Positions 52,555 to 61,844 of a DNA stretch of 64,000 bases are shown here, in pieces (within the stretch, counting starts at the first letter, position 1; the number at the start of each line of letters is the position of its first letter). The stretch is from contig JAFGIS010000449.1 of the NCBI GenBank assembly GCA_016929495.1, forward strand, positions 1 through 64,000, written 5' to 3'. Source of the DNA: Polyangiaceae bacterium (GTDB lineage Bacteria; Myxococcota_A; Polyangia; Polyangiales; Polyangiaceae). The position numbers and the translations under genes are program-made. The notes under the pieces are model-generated. The model ran no database searches. It saw only the letters and a list, made by a program, of their open reading frames with translations, and had not been told where the DNA came from.

Positions 52555-53128
52555 TGGAGCCTTTCTACGGTCGCTGACAGGCGGTAATTACCCGGCGCTG
52601 TCTGTCTGACTGAAACGGGTGTTCACGTCACACGGCCCGCTTGATCCATTCGGGAATAGGCCGGCCGATCCGTCTTACGCTGAGCCTCAACCTCCGGCGC
52701 AGTGTACCGTGGCTGCGTTGAATGCACGACTCAACAGATCGGGATCCAAGCGCCCCGCCAGCGGGCCAATGCGGCCCGGCGGGCTGTTGAGGCAGTCCCT
52801 TGGGCCTGGCACCTTGCGTCGGGTGAGGCGAGGGGTATTCGGAAGCCCCCCGACTGGGCCAGCTTCGGGCTCGCGGTTTTTTGCCCCCAAGATGCCCCCT
52901 GTTGAGTGAGCCCGTACCAGCCTTCCCATCGCGCCAGCCGATCGAGGCGCCGCGATACCGCAATCTCGGGACTCTTGGCATTTGTTCTGGAACCGAGCGG
53001 CACGTGATCGCGCGCGACTCGATTGAGCGTGGACACGAGCCGCGCTAAAAGCGCCGTTCGAGCGCGCTCGGCTCTCTGCATCGGGCGTGCGTTGGCGCGG
53101 CGAACGCCGTTCACGAAAGAGGATCCTG
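52555..53128. other. intergenic stretch upstream of aspS
   Basis: I see no reliable gene. It holds an imperfect GC-rich hairpin near 52750-52785, a T6 run near 52880 and the promoter-like pair at 53023-53051. A short minus-strand peptide resembles ribosomal L39e but is judged chance. Confidence 0.4.
53023..53051 (+). promoter_or_regulatory. possible aspS promoter
   Basis: TTGAGC (53023-53028), 17-bp spacer, TAAAAG (53046-53051): 4 of 6 each with ideal spacing, about 75 nt before the aspS start. Confidence 0.38.
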
Positions 53129-55009
53129 GTGGCCCGCTTTATCGATCAGCTGAAGAGAACCCACGATTGTGGTGCGTTGCGCACGTCGGACATCGGAAGC
53201 GAAGTGGTGCTCTTTGGGTGGGTCGCCAACCGTCGCGACCACGGCTCGCTGGTTTTCGTCGACTTGCGTGATCGCGAGGGCATCACGCAGATCGTCTTCG
53301 ACCCGGATATCTCACCTGAGGCGCATCACATAGCGGAAGCACTGCGCAACGAGTGGGTCATCGGGATCCGGGGACGCGTCCGTTCGCGCGGTCAGCAGTT
53401 CAGCAAGAAGGAACAGAAGCTCGTCAGCGCAGCTAACCCCAATTTGTCCACCGGCGAGATCGAGGTTGAGGTCTGTGAGGCGACGGTCTTCAACCGAAGC
53501 GAGACGCCGCCCTTCGAGTTGACCGATCAGACGGACACGCGTGAGGAAATCCGCCTCATGTACCGCTATCTCGATCTGAGGCGAGGTCCACTTCAGCGAG
53601 CACTCAAGATGCGACATGCGATCAACCAGGTGGCGCGCAACACGCTGGCGGCGCACGGATGCCTCGAGCTCGAAACGCCATTTCTGGTGAAGTACACACC
53701 CGGCGGCGCACGCAACTTCCTCGTACCGTCGCGGATGCATGCCGGAAAGGTGTACGCACTGGCGGAGAGCCCGCAGCTGTTCAAACAGCTCTTCATGGTG
53801 GCCGGGTATGATAGGTACTTCCAGATCGTCCGGTGCTTCCGCGACGAGGACCTGAGGCTCGACCGGCAGCCCGAGTTCACCCAAATCGACATCGAGATGA
53901 GCTTCGTGAACGAGGACGACGTCTTCGGCCTGGTCGAGCAGCTCGTCGTGGCCGTCTGGAAAGCCGCGGCCGGCGTCGACCTCACGGAGACGTACCCTGG
54001 CGGGCATTTTCCGCGCATGCCTTTCGACGAGGCCATGCGCGACTACGGCAACGACAAACCCGACGTGCGCTTCGGCATGAAGCACACGGACTTGACCGAG
54101 CTGATCATCGAGCACGAGGGCGGCGGTGTACCGTTCTTCGCGGCCATCGCCGACAAGTACGCGCGCGGCGTGCTGCGCCGCGACTTGCCTGGGGAAATCG
54201 TCAAAGCACTGGTCGTGCCGGCCAGCGCGAACCTCTCGCGAGCAGACCAGGACAAGCTGGAACAGGTCGCCAAGAGCATGGGCGCCGCGGGTTTGGCGCG
54301 CGCACGCGTCGGCGCCGAAGGGGCGTGGACGCAATCGCCCCTCGCGAAGGTTATCACGCCCGAGCTACGCTTGGCGATCAACCAGGCCACCGCGGCAAAG
54401 CCAGGGGACCTCATCATCTTCCAGGTCGGGCGAACTGCTCTGGTCCACACGGTGCTCGCCAACCTGCGCGTCTACCTCGGCAAGAAGCTCGGGCATATCC
54501 CCGAAGTGGGCCATGGCGGACAATGGCAGTTCCTGTGGGTCGTCAACCCGCCCCTGTTCGAGTACGACGATGAACACAAGCGTTGGGTGGCGGCCCATCA
54601 TGCGTTCACCCGTCCCCACGACGACCACGTCGACCTGATCCAGACGGATCCCGGAAAGGTACTCTGCTACCGATACGACCTGGTTCTCAATGGCTTCGAG
54701 ATCGGTGGGGGCTCCATCCGTCTGCACGACCCGGTGGTGCAGCAGCGCGTTTTCGCTGCACTCGGCATCGACGAGGCGACGGCCCAAGACAAGTTCGGGT
54801 TCCTCCTCTCCGCGCTCCGCTACGGAGCGCCGCCACACGGAGGCATTGCTCTCGGTATGGACCGGATTGCGATGTTGCTGGCTGGAACGGACAGTATTCG
54901 GGACGTCATCGCCTATCCCAAGACGCAGAAAGGCACAGACGTCATGAGCGACGCCCCGAGCAGCGTCGGGCCCGAACAGCTCGCCGAACTGCACATCCGC
55001 CCGGTCTAG
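53129..55009 (+). CDS. aspS: aspartyl-tRNA synthetase (bacterial type)
   Basis: 626 aa from GTG 53129, with AGAGGA just upstream; the longer frame start adds only arginine-rich sequence. An OB-fold anticodon-binding domain (about 1-110: VVLFGWVANRRDHGSLVFVD) precedes a class II catalytic core: LIRRC-type motif 2 FRDEDLRLDRQPEFTQIDIE and motif 3 GGIALGMDRIAMLLAG. The bacterial GAD insertion (about 300-425) is present. It charges tRNA-Asp with aspartate. It lies 95 bp before the REC-DUF4388 gene. It is a housekeeping gene. Identity is sure; I did not test whether it also charges tRNA-Asn. Confidence 0.95.
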   Translation: MARFIDQLKRTHDCGALRTSDIGSEVVLFGWVANRRDHGSLVFVDLRDREGITQIVFDPDISPEAHHIAEALRNEWVIGIRGRVRSRGQQFSKKEQKLVSAANPNLSTGEIEVEVCEATVFNRSETPPFELTDQTDTREEIRLMYRYLDLRRGPLQRALKMRHAINQVARNTLAAHGCLELETPFLVKYTPGGARNFLVPSRMHAGKVYALAESPQLFKQLFMVAGYDRYFQIVRCFRDEDLRLDRQPEFTQIDIEMSFVNEDDVFGLVEQLVVAVWKAAAGVDLTETYPGGHFPRMPFDEAMRDYGNDKPDVRFGMKHTDLTELIIEHEGGGVPFFAAIADKYARGVLRRDLPGEIVKALVVPASANLSRADQDKLEQVAKSMGAAGLARARVGAEGAWTQSPLAKVITPELRLAINQATAAKPGDLIIFQVGRTALVHTVLANLRVYLGKKLGHIPEVGHGGQWQFLWVVNPPLFEYDDEHKRWVAAHHAFTRPHDDHVDLIQTDPGKVLCYRYDLVLNGFEIGGGSIRLHDPVVQQRVFAALGIDEATAQDKFGFLLSALRYGAPPHGGIALGMDRIAMLLAGTDSIRDVIAYPKTQKGTDVMSDAPSSVGPEQLAELHIRPV

Positions 55010-55103
55010 AGATGGAAGCCTGCTCGCGGTTCGCCCGGAAAGACCCGTTCGCCGGCGTGTTCTCGCGGCAGCCGCTTGACGTTGGTTTGCCTGTACCGGC
55101 ACG

Positions 55104-56513
55104 ATGAAACTGCCCATGGGCGCGCGCATCCTCGTCGTCGACGACAGTCCCACGATTCGCAAGGTCGTGTCGGCTATCCTGCAGGCTCGTTCCTACGAGG
55201 CGCTCGTGGCAAACGACGGGCAGCAGGCGCTGGAGATGCTCGCGACGAACTCGGTCGACTTGGTGCTCGTCGACTTCGTGATGCCCCGCATGAACGGTTA
55301 CCAATTCTGCCGCGCGCTCCGGTCCACCGACACGCTCAAGCAGACACCCGTCGTGCTGATGAGCGCGAAGGGCGATCACATTCGCGGGCAGTTCCTCCGG
55401 CGCACCGGCGCGCTCGATGCCATCACGAAGCCCTTCGACGCCCACGGCCTGCTGGCGGTGGTTGAAGGTGCGCTCAAAAAGCAGCGACAAGGTGTCACTC
55501 GAGCCGATCTCGACGCCGCTGGTCCGATGGCCGCCGAAGGCGAGGCGGCGGCAGACGTCGTCCGACCCAGCTTGCTTTCTGCGGAGCTGGATCCGAGTCG
55601 GCGCCGACTGCGAGCCGCCAAGGAGTTTGCGAGAGCGCTCGCCGACATCGTCGTGCCCGAGCTCGTTGCTTCGAACGGCGGCTCCGGTGTCACCAGCGAC
55701 ACGATCACGCAGGCCATCGTGCACGCCGTCACGCCGGAATCCATGGGTGCGCTCACTAGCCTGCTCCGCACGCTCGACTTTGGCGCGACCAAGCGCGAAG
55801 TGCTCGCGGGCGACGTCTCCGTGATCTCCATCTCGGAGGTCCTGCAGATGCTCGAGTTGGCACGTCAGACGGGTGCGCTCAGCGTCGCCACGCGGGGTTC
55901 GGAGGTGACGTTGTACCTGAGGCGCGGGGATCTGGATCTGGCGATGTCGCGCGGCATGCGCGACGAGTTCTTGATCAGCCGCTATCTCGTCGACAACGGG
56001 GTCGTGACACGTGAGCAGCTCGACGCACTTCTGGCTGAGCGGAGCGATCCTCCCAAGCTCCTCGGAAGAAGGCTGGTCGAACGCGGGCTGGTCACCGAGG
56101 AACAGATCCGCGAAGCGCTCAAGTGCCAGAGCTCGGAGCTCGTCTACGAGACGGTGCGCTGGAAGACAGGCTGGTTCAGCTTCATTCTCGGCGCTTCGCA
56201 CCTCGCCGCCGACGAGGCTCGGCTCGGCCTGTCCACGAGCGCACTCTCGGTCGAAGGGTTTCGGAGAGTCGACGAGTGGCGTCTCATCGAGGGATCGTTC
56301 GATTTCAACGACGTACTCTACAAGGACGAGGGTCTCGTCGAACGGATCGGCGACCACCCTCTCACGAAGCTCGAACGCTCGATCATCGACGCCATCGATG
56401 GGAAGCGAACCGTTCGAGAAGTCGTGGACGAAAGCCACGGCAGCTCTTTCGAGACCTGCAAAGCGGTCTTCCAGTTCCTCAATTCACGCGTGGTGCGGCG
56501 GAAGGACTCCTAA
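55104..56513 (+). CDS. response-regulator receiver fused to DUF4388 (PATAN)
   Basis: 469 aa. The receiver domain is at ~6-125: ILVVDDSPTIRK, phospho-acceptor Asp57 in LVLVDFVMPRMNG, and the ITKPFD lysine near 109. The rest has DUF4388 (DVSVISISEVLQMLELARQT, ALSVATRGSEVTLYLRRGDL) and a further helical part with LLGRRLVERGLVTEEQIREA, as in type II/IV-system regulators. There is no DNA-binding domain. It is a signal-relay protein of the Frz/gliding style. It sits with aspS and an MFS gene but need not share their function. Confidence 0.87.
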   Translation: MKLPMGARILVVDDSPTIRKVVSAILQARSYEALVANDGQQALEMLATNSVDLVLVDFVMPRMNGYQFCRALRSTDTLKQTPVVLMSAKGDHIRGQFLRRTGALDAITKPFDAHGLLAVVEGALKKQRQGVTRADLDAAGPMAAEGEAAADVVRPSLLSAELDPSRRRLRAAKEFARALADIVVPELVASNGGSGVTSDTITQAIVHAVTPESMGALTSLLRTLDFGATKREVLAGDVSVISISEVLQMLELARQTGALSVATRGSEVTLYLRRGDLDLAMSRGMRDEFLISRYLVDNGVVTREQLDALLAERSDPPKLLGRRLVERGLVTEEQIREALKCQSSELVYETVRWKTGWFSFILGASHLAADEARLGLSTSALSVEGFRRVDEWRLIEGSFDFNDVLYKDEGLVERIGDHPLTKLERSIIDAIDGKRTVREVVDESHGSSFETCKAVFQFLNSRVVRRKDS

Positions 56514-56534
56514 GGGCGGAAAACGACGGCGCCG

Positions 56535-57878
56535 ATGGCCTCAGAGCCGGTCGATTCAACAGGCACGCTGGCCGGCTCGGGAGTCCCCACGCCAACCGCC
56601 CGACGCTTGGCCTGGCGCGAGGTGGGGCGGGCGCTCAGGCATCGCAACTACCGTCTGTTCTTCGCCGGGCAGCTCGTCTCCCTCATCGGCACCTGGATGC
56701 AGATTGTCGCCCAGGCGTGGCTCATGTATCGCCTGACGGGTTCGAGCGTGCAGCTCGGGCTCGTGAGCTTCTGCGGCCACTTTCCGATGCTGCTTCTCGC
56801 GCCGGTCGGCGGGGTTCTCGCCGACCGCTTCCGACGCCACCGCATCTTGCTCGCGACTCAATCAGCGTCGATGCTTCTGGCCTTCGGACTCGCGGGGTTG
56901 ACGCTGACCGACCTGGTGCAGCCCGTGCACTTGTTCCTGTTTGCTGGCTTGCTCGGCTGCGTCAACGCGCTCGACATGCCCACCCGACAGGCCTTCGTCG
57001 TCCAGATGGTCGGGCGAGATGACCTGATGAACGCGGTGGCGCTCAACTCCTCGATATTCAATGGCGCCCGCATCGTGGGTCCCGCGGTGGCCGGCGTGCT
57101 CGTGGCTGGCGTCGGAGAAGGCTGGTGCTTCTTTCTCAATGGCGCAAGCTTCGTGGCGGTCCTGGGCGGACTGCTCGCGATGCGTCATCTTCCTGCTCCA
57201 GGGGCAGCAACGGCCGGTTCACCCCTCAAGAGCCTCGGGGAAGGCTTCCGCTTCGTTGCCGCGGCCGCCCCCGTTCGCGCCATGCTGGTCCTGCTCGCAG
57301 TCGTCGGCCTGGCCGGAATGCCCTTCACCGTGCTGATGCCCATCTTCGCGGATCGCATTCTGCACTCGGGCGCACGGGGGCTCGGGATCCTGATGGGCGC
57401 CTTTGGCGTCGGGGCCCTTGCCGGCGCGCTCGGACTCGCAGCTAGGAGCGACGTGCGCGGGCTCGGACGGCTGATCGGGGCCTCCTCCATGGCACTCGGG
57501 TTGTTACTCGTCCTGTTCGCTGCTTCCCGGTGGTTCTGGCTCAGTGCGGCGTTGCTCGTTGCAGTCGGCCTGTCGATGACTTCTCAGATGGCGTCGTCGA
57601 ACACGCTCGTCCAGATGATGGTGCCCGACGCGTTGCGAGGACGGTTGATGGCGGTCTACTCCATGACGGTTCTGGGTACGGCGCCGTTCGGCGCGCTCCT
57701 GGCAGGTGCTCTCGCCCAAACGCTTGGACCGACGACGACCTTGGTTCTCGGCGGGAGCGTCTGCAGCGTGAGCGGGCTGGTCTTCGCCCTGAGGGTCCCG
57801 GGCCTGCGCGCGCAGGCCCGCGCGTTGATGCGCGAGTCGCCGGGCGACTCCACGGACCCGACAGGCCCGGGTCGGTGA
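56535..57878 (+). CDS. MFS exporter (EntS/MFS_3 type)
   Basis: 447 aa with 12 membrane segments. It begins VGRALRHRNYRLFFAGQLVS and then IGTWMQIVAQAWLMYRLTGS, the MFS_3/EntS-like pattern that usually exports siderophores or drugs. It has the A-type motif GGVLADRFRRHRIL between the second and third helices and CVNALDMPTRQAFVVQMVGR, typical of this subfamily. Substrate cannot be read from sequence. It starts 22 bp after the receiver gene and may be in its unit. Confidence 0.85.
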   Translation: MASEPVDSTGTLAGSGVPTPTARRLAWREVGRALRHRNYRLFFAGQLVSLIGTWMQIVAQAWLMYRLTGSSVQLGLVSFCGHFPMLLLAPVGGVLADRFRRHRILLATQSASMLLAFGLAGLTLTDLVQPVHLFLFAGLLGCVNALDMPTRQAFVVQMVGRDDLMNAVALNSSIFNGARIVGPAVAGVLVAGVGEGWCFFLNGASFVAVLGGLLAMRHLPAPGAATAGSPLKSLGEGFRFVAAAAPVRAMLVLLAVVGLAGMPFTVLMPIFADRILHSGARGLGILMGAFGVGALAGALGLAARSDVRGLGRLIGASSMALGLLLVLFAASRWFWLSAALLVAVGLSMTSQMASSNTLVQMMVPDALRGRLMAVYSMTVLGTAPFGALLAGALAQTLGPTTTLVLGGSVCSVSGLVFALRVPGLRAQARALMRESPGDSTDPTGPGR

Positions 57879-57953
57879 CCTCTCCAGGCTTGCAGCGACG
57901 GTCGGTGGCCTTGGGTTGTCAGCAAAGTAGGTTCCATTCACACGCGTTCGCTG

Positions 57954-58355
57954 TTGAACCTGAACGCCCTTGCAGTCGTCCTTGCCGCAAGCTTGGCTCG
58001 GGCCCAGGACGTGCCGCTCACCTACGAGGCCTACAGGGATCGGACGAGCCACCGGCACGACGGATTCTACTTGAACTACGCCATCGGCGGAGACTCCACG
58101 ACCGGCGCCGTCACAGCGGATCCGGAGCCCGAGGGCACGCCCGATTCCCGCGTGACGGGCGGAGGGATAGCGAGCCAGATTCTCGTGGGGGGAACACCCG
58201 CGCCCGGTCTGGTGGTCGGCGGCGGATCGTACAGCGTGGTGCTCCCTCGCGCCGTTCTGAAGACCGATGGCACGCGAGTCTCGCACGATGTGGTCACGCT
58301 GAGCTCGTTGGGGCCGTTCGTGGCGTACTACGTCGATCCACGCCGCGGCTCCCCA
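57954..58355 (+). pseudogene. truncated outer-membrane-type protein fragment
   Basis: A TTG-start frame gives ALAVVLAASLARAQDVPLTY (signal peptide) and SHRHDGFYLNYAIGGDS, then GPFVAYYVDPRRG. This is the first ~130 residues of a small beta-barrel surface protein common in myxobacteria. The normal continuation is missing. After about 58355 the sequence is the antisense of a kinase fragment. It is therefore a cut-off gene at a recombination junction, not a short real protein. The frame closes at 58376 with unrelated serines. Confidence 0.6.
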
Positions 58356-59149
58356 TCCAGTAGTTCCATGGCGTAGTAGAGAACCCCCTCCGGGGTCTTT
58401 CCGTAGTCGTAGATCGCGATGGTGTTCGGGTGGGTCAGCTGACTCGTGATCCGCACCTCGCGCTCGAAGCGTGCCATGGCATGGGGGTTGCTCTCGGTGC
58501 CGGCCCTGAGCAGCTTCACCGCGGTCTGTCTTCGCAGCATCAGGTGGTCGCCGACATAGACCTCACCCATGCCTCCTTCGCCGAGTTTCTCGCGGAGTGT
58601 GTACTGACCGAGCCGCTCGACGCGTTCCTCCGCCTTGCGCGTTCGCTTGTGCAGGAGCGACGCCAGATGTCCAACACCCACGAGGCCGGCCACCACGAGC
58701 GCCAGCAGCACGAACAGAACGCCGAACGCCCATCGCAGCTGGTCGCGCAAGGCAAACGCTTCGACCGCTTCCTTCTCGGTGACGACGCCCATGTTGAGCT
58801 TGGGGAGCCAAGTCCAGGCGCCAATGACCCGCGCGCCTCGGTAGTCGCTGTAGCCGTCCACGTCGTGACCGCTCCGCCGGCGCTGCAGGGCGCTGCGTAC
58901 GGCTCGCGTCAGCGGGGCCTTCGAGATATCACCGGACAGCTCGCCGCCACGTGTCAGATCGACGCCCGGATCACGCAGCACGAGGCTGAGCATTGCGCTT
59001 TCGGCCTCTTCATCCAGCAGCCCCTTGGACCGGCCGGAGTGCAGGAGGTCAGGACGGGCTTCCGCCGACTGCTTTGACGGCCTATACCGGACCCAGCCTG
59101 TCCCCGACGGCCGGCAAACCGAGCACCATGGACTCCCGACCCGCACCAT
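58328..59149 (-). pseudogene. receptor Ser/Thr kinase fragment, truncated inside the kinase domain
   Basis: A sensor-like part (SDYRGARVIGAWTWLPKLNM), one membrane helix (FGVLFVLLALVVAGLVGVG) and a kinase N-lobe: LREKLGEGGMGEVYVGD, TAVKLLRAG and RFEREVRITSQLTHPN. The sequence ends at AMELLDG, just past the hinge, then five unrelated residues and a stop. The catalytic loop (HRD), DFG and C-lobe are absent. The 5' end also lacks a proper start region. It is a non-functional fragment joined to the truncated outer-membrane gene at about 58350. It converges with nothing intact; the next gene, ADP/ATP-carrier-like, begins 12 bp away on the other strand. Confidence 0.68.
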
Positions 59150-59160
59150 CGCGCGCCTGA

Positions 59161-60513
59161 ATGAAGTCGATCCATCGAGAGGCGGGGTCGCCGACCCTGC
59201 GCCAGCATCCCCTCGAAGCGTTGCTCCGTCCCTTCGCGGAAGTTCGCCCGGGCGAGGGTGCTGTCGCGCTCGTCATGACCCTGAACGTCTTCCTGCTGCT
59301 CACGTCGTACTATCTCCTGAAGGTCGCCCGCGAGCCGTTGATCCTGACCGGCGGGGGCGCCGAAGTGAAGAGCTACGCAGCGGCGGGCCAGGCGGTGCTC
59401 TTGATCGCGGTCACCACGGCGTACGGCGCGCTGGCGAGACGTTGCGACCGCATGCGTCTGACTACCTGGGTCACCTTGTTCTTCGTGAGCAATCTGGTCG
59501 CGTTCGCCGCGCTCACGCGCACAGCGCTTCCGCTGGGTGTTCCCTTCTACCTGTGGGTCGGCATCTTCAACGTGACGATCATCGCCCAGTTCTGGGCGTT
59601 TGCCGCGGACATCTACACGGAGGAACGCGGCAAGCGCCTGTTCCCGATCCTCGGCGTAGGCAGCTCGGTCGGTGCCGTGTTTGGCGCCGCGATAGCGAAG
59701 GCCTTGATCCAGCTCGGCCCGGCGGGGCTCATGCTGTCGGCCGCCGCGACGCTGCTCCTCTGTCTTGGCCTCGTCGCGTGGGTGGACCGCCGGACGTCGG
59801 AGCGAAACGCGCGCGCGCCGAGCGACGGACACGTAGCCCCCGGGCAGACGTTGGCCGGGGATGGCGGCTTCACGCTGCTCGCACGGGACCGCTACCTACT
59901 GTGGGTCGCTGCCCTGGCGTTCGTGCTCAACTGGGTCAACACGACCGGCGAATACGTGCTCGATCGGACGCTGCTCACGGTCGCTCCGGGGCACGCGCTC
60001 ACCGCGGGCATGAGCGTCGTTCAGTTCATCGGACGTGTCAAGGCCGAGTACTTCGAGTGGGTCAACATCATCGGCATGGGGTTGCAGTTGTTCGCGGTCT
60101 CGCGGATCATCCGCTACCTCGGCGTGCGCAAAGCCCTCTTCATCATGCCCTTCGTCTCGCTCACCGGCTACTCGTTCGTGGCCTTCACCCCGGTGCTCTC
60201 CCTGATCTTCGTGGCCAAGATCGCGGAGAACAGCCTCGACTACTCGCTCTCCAATACCGCACGCCAGGCTTTGTGGCTCGTGACGTCCCGTGACGCCAAG
60301 TACAAGGCCAAGCAGGTGATCGATACGTTCGTGGTGCGCGCCGGGGACGTGATGGCTGCCGCGTCGGTATGGGTGGGAGTCCGCCTGCGCTTCGATACTC
60401 GTGGGTTCCTGGGGTTCAACATGGGACTCGTGCTGCTGTGGATCGGCGTGCTCGCGCTGCTCGCACGTGAGCACGCCCGACGGGCCGCCTCGGAACCAGG
60501 AGGTCGAGCGTGA
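59161..60513 (+). CDS. ADP/ATP-translocase-like (Npt1-family) MFS carrier
   Basis: 450 aa, about 12 membrane helices. The body runs LLLTSYYLLKVAREPLILTG, FVSNLVAFAALTRTALPLGV, WAFAADIYTEERGKRLFPIL and a late ALWLVTSRDAKYKAKQVIDT. This is the Npt1/Npt2-type nucleotide carrier pattern, best known from intracellular bacteria and plastids for ATP/ADP exchange. Free-living relatives have unknown substrates. Its stop overlaps the next start as GTGA, linking it to the outer-membrane barrel and the kinase-like lipoprotein. The substrate is inference. Confidence 0.78.
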   Translation: MKSIHREAGSPTLRQHPLEALLRPFAEVRPGEGAVALVMTLNVFLLLTSYYLLKVAREPLILTGGGAEVKSYAAAGQAVLLIAVTTAYGALARRCDRMRLTTWVTLFFVSNLVAFAALTRTALPLGVPFYLWVGIFNVTIIAQFWAFAADIYTEERGKRLFPILGVGSSVGAVFGAAIAKALIQLGPAGLMLSAAATLLLCLGLVAWVDRRTSERNARAPSDGHVAPGQTLAGDGGFTLLARDRYLLWVAALAFVLNWVNTTGEYVLDRTLLTVAPGHALTAGMSVVQFIGRVKAEYFEWVNIIGMGLQLFAVSRIIRYLGVRKALFIMPFVSLTGYSFVAFTPVLSLIFVAKIAENSLDYSLSNTARQALWLVTSRDAKYKAKQVIDTFVVRAGDVMAAASVWVGVRLRFDTRGFLGFNMGLVLLWIGVLALLAREHARRAASEPGGRA

Positions 60514-61844
60514 CCCTGCGCCCAAGCCTGCGGTGGGTCGCCTGCCTCGCCGTCCTGGGCCACCTGTCCGCGGCCGTCGCGGCACAAACCCCGCGGAAGC
60601 GTCCGGTTCCGGACTACGACGGTCGGGACCAGCCAACGACTCCGGGAGAAGTCGCCCTGTGGGTGCCGCGCGTCATCCTTTATCCAGCCTACCTGGTGAG
60701 CGAATACGTCGTCCGGCGCCCCATCGGCGCGCTCGTGACGGCGGCCGAACGCTCGCAGCTGCCGCTGGCCCTGTACGACTTCTTCATGCTCACGGAGGAC
60801 AAGAGCGTTGGATGGGCGCCCGTCGCCTTCTACGACTTCGGATTCCAGCCGAGTCTCGGTCTCTACTTCTTCTGGAACGATGCGTTTGCGCGCGGCAACG
60901 ACCTGCGCGCGCACGCCTCCACGTGGGGTGTCCACTGGCTCGCGGCCAGCGTTAAGGACCGGATCCACCTCGGATCGTCGGACACCCTGACGCTTGAGGC
61001 ATCGGGAATTCGGCGGCCGGACTACGAGTTCTACGGACAGGGCCCTTCTTCTCTCGACCGGGACCTGAGCCGCTATGGCTCGGATCGGCTCGAGGCCAGC
61101 GCCGTGTTCGACGGCGAGCTCGGGGGCGCCAGCCGTATCGAAACGGGCGTCGGCGTGCGCCGGGTGAAGTTCCACGAGCCAGACCCGGAATACACCGGCA
61201 TACGCGAGCGTGCAGCGCGCGGTGTGTACGCGCTGCCACCCTCGTACGACACGGGCTACGCGGCGGGGTTCAGTCGCCTGGCGCTCCGGCTCGACTCGCG
61301 AAAGACGCGTGTGCGAACAGGATCGGGGGTTCGCCTGGACCTCGACGCCGAGCACGGTAGCGCTCCCGGGCGTTCTGCGCTCGGGTGGGTGCGCTACGGC
61401 GGGATCGCCGGCGCATTTGTCGACCTGAACGAGGGGGGAAGGACGCTGAGCCTGTCGCTGGCAGCACACTTCTCCGACCCACTGACGGATCGGCCCCCAC
61501 CGTTCACCGAGCTCGTCCAGCTCGGCGGGCAGGAGGCCATGCGAGGATTCCTGCCGGGGCGGCTCCTGGGGCGCAGCGCCGTCGCCGCGACCCTGTCCTA
61601 CCACTGGCCCGTGTGGGTCTGGCTCGACGGCACGATGCAGGCCGCGGTCGGCAACGTGTTCAGCGCGCACCTGCGCGACTTCGAACCGTCGCTGCTTCGA
61701 TTGTCCGGGGCCATTGGCGTGGCGACATCCGGCTTCTCGGACAATCCCGTAGAGCTGCTGGTCGGGACCGGCACCGAAACCTTCGAACACGGCGCGCAGC
61801 TCACATCGCTGCGATTCGTGGCGGGGACGAGCCATGCGTTCTGA
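60510..61844 (+). CDS. Omp85/D15-type outer-membrane beta barrel without POTRA domains
   Basis: 444 aa from GTG 60510 inside the carrier's last codon. A signal peptide (WVACLAVLGHLSAAVAAQ), a short N-terminal region, then a barrel of ~330 residues. LGGQEAMRGFLPGRLLGRS carries the Omp85 V/I-R-G-F/Y motif, and the last residue is Phe, the usual barrel-insertion end (RFVAGTSHAF). POTRA domains are missing. It resembles D15-domain barrels that secrete or insert proteins or carry lipids. The next gene, a lipoprotein, overlaps its last 11 bp. Confidence 0.85.
   Translation: MTLRPSLRWVACLAVLGHLSAAVAAQTPRKRPVPDYDGRDQPTTPGEVALWVPRVILYPAYLVSEYVVRRPIGALVTAAERSQLPLALYDFFMLTEDKSVGWAPVAFYDFGFQPSLGLYFFWNDAFARGNDLRAHASTWGVHWLAASVKDRIHLGSSDTLTLEASGIRRPDYEFYGQGPSSLDRDLSRYGSDRLEASAVFDGELGGASRIETGVGVRRVKFHEPDPEYTGIRERAARGVYALPPSYDTGYAAGFSRLALRLDSRKTRVRTGSGVRLDLDAEHGSAPGRSALGWVRYGGIAGAFVDLNEGGRTLSLSLAAHFSDPLTDRPPPFTELVQLGGQEAMRGFLPGRLLGRSAVAATLSYHWPVWVWLDGTMQAAVGNVFSAHLRDFEPSLLRLSGAIGVATSGFSDNPVELLVGTGTETFEHGAQLTSLRFVAGTSHAF

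Noticed and set aside
52628-52730. Short minus-strand peptide with RRIGRPIPEWIK, like ribosomal protein L39e
   Set aside because: L39e is not a bacterial protein, the peptide has no start codon or ribosome site, and the match is short, so chance is more likely.
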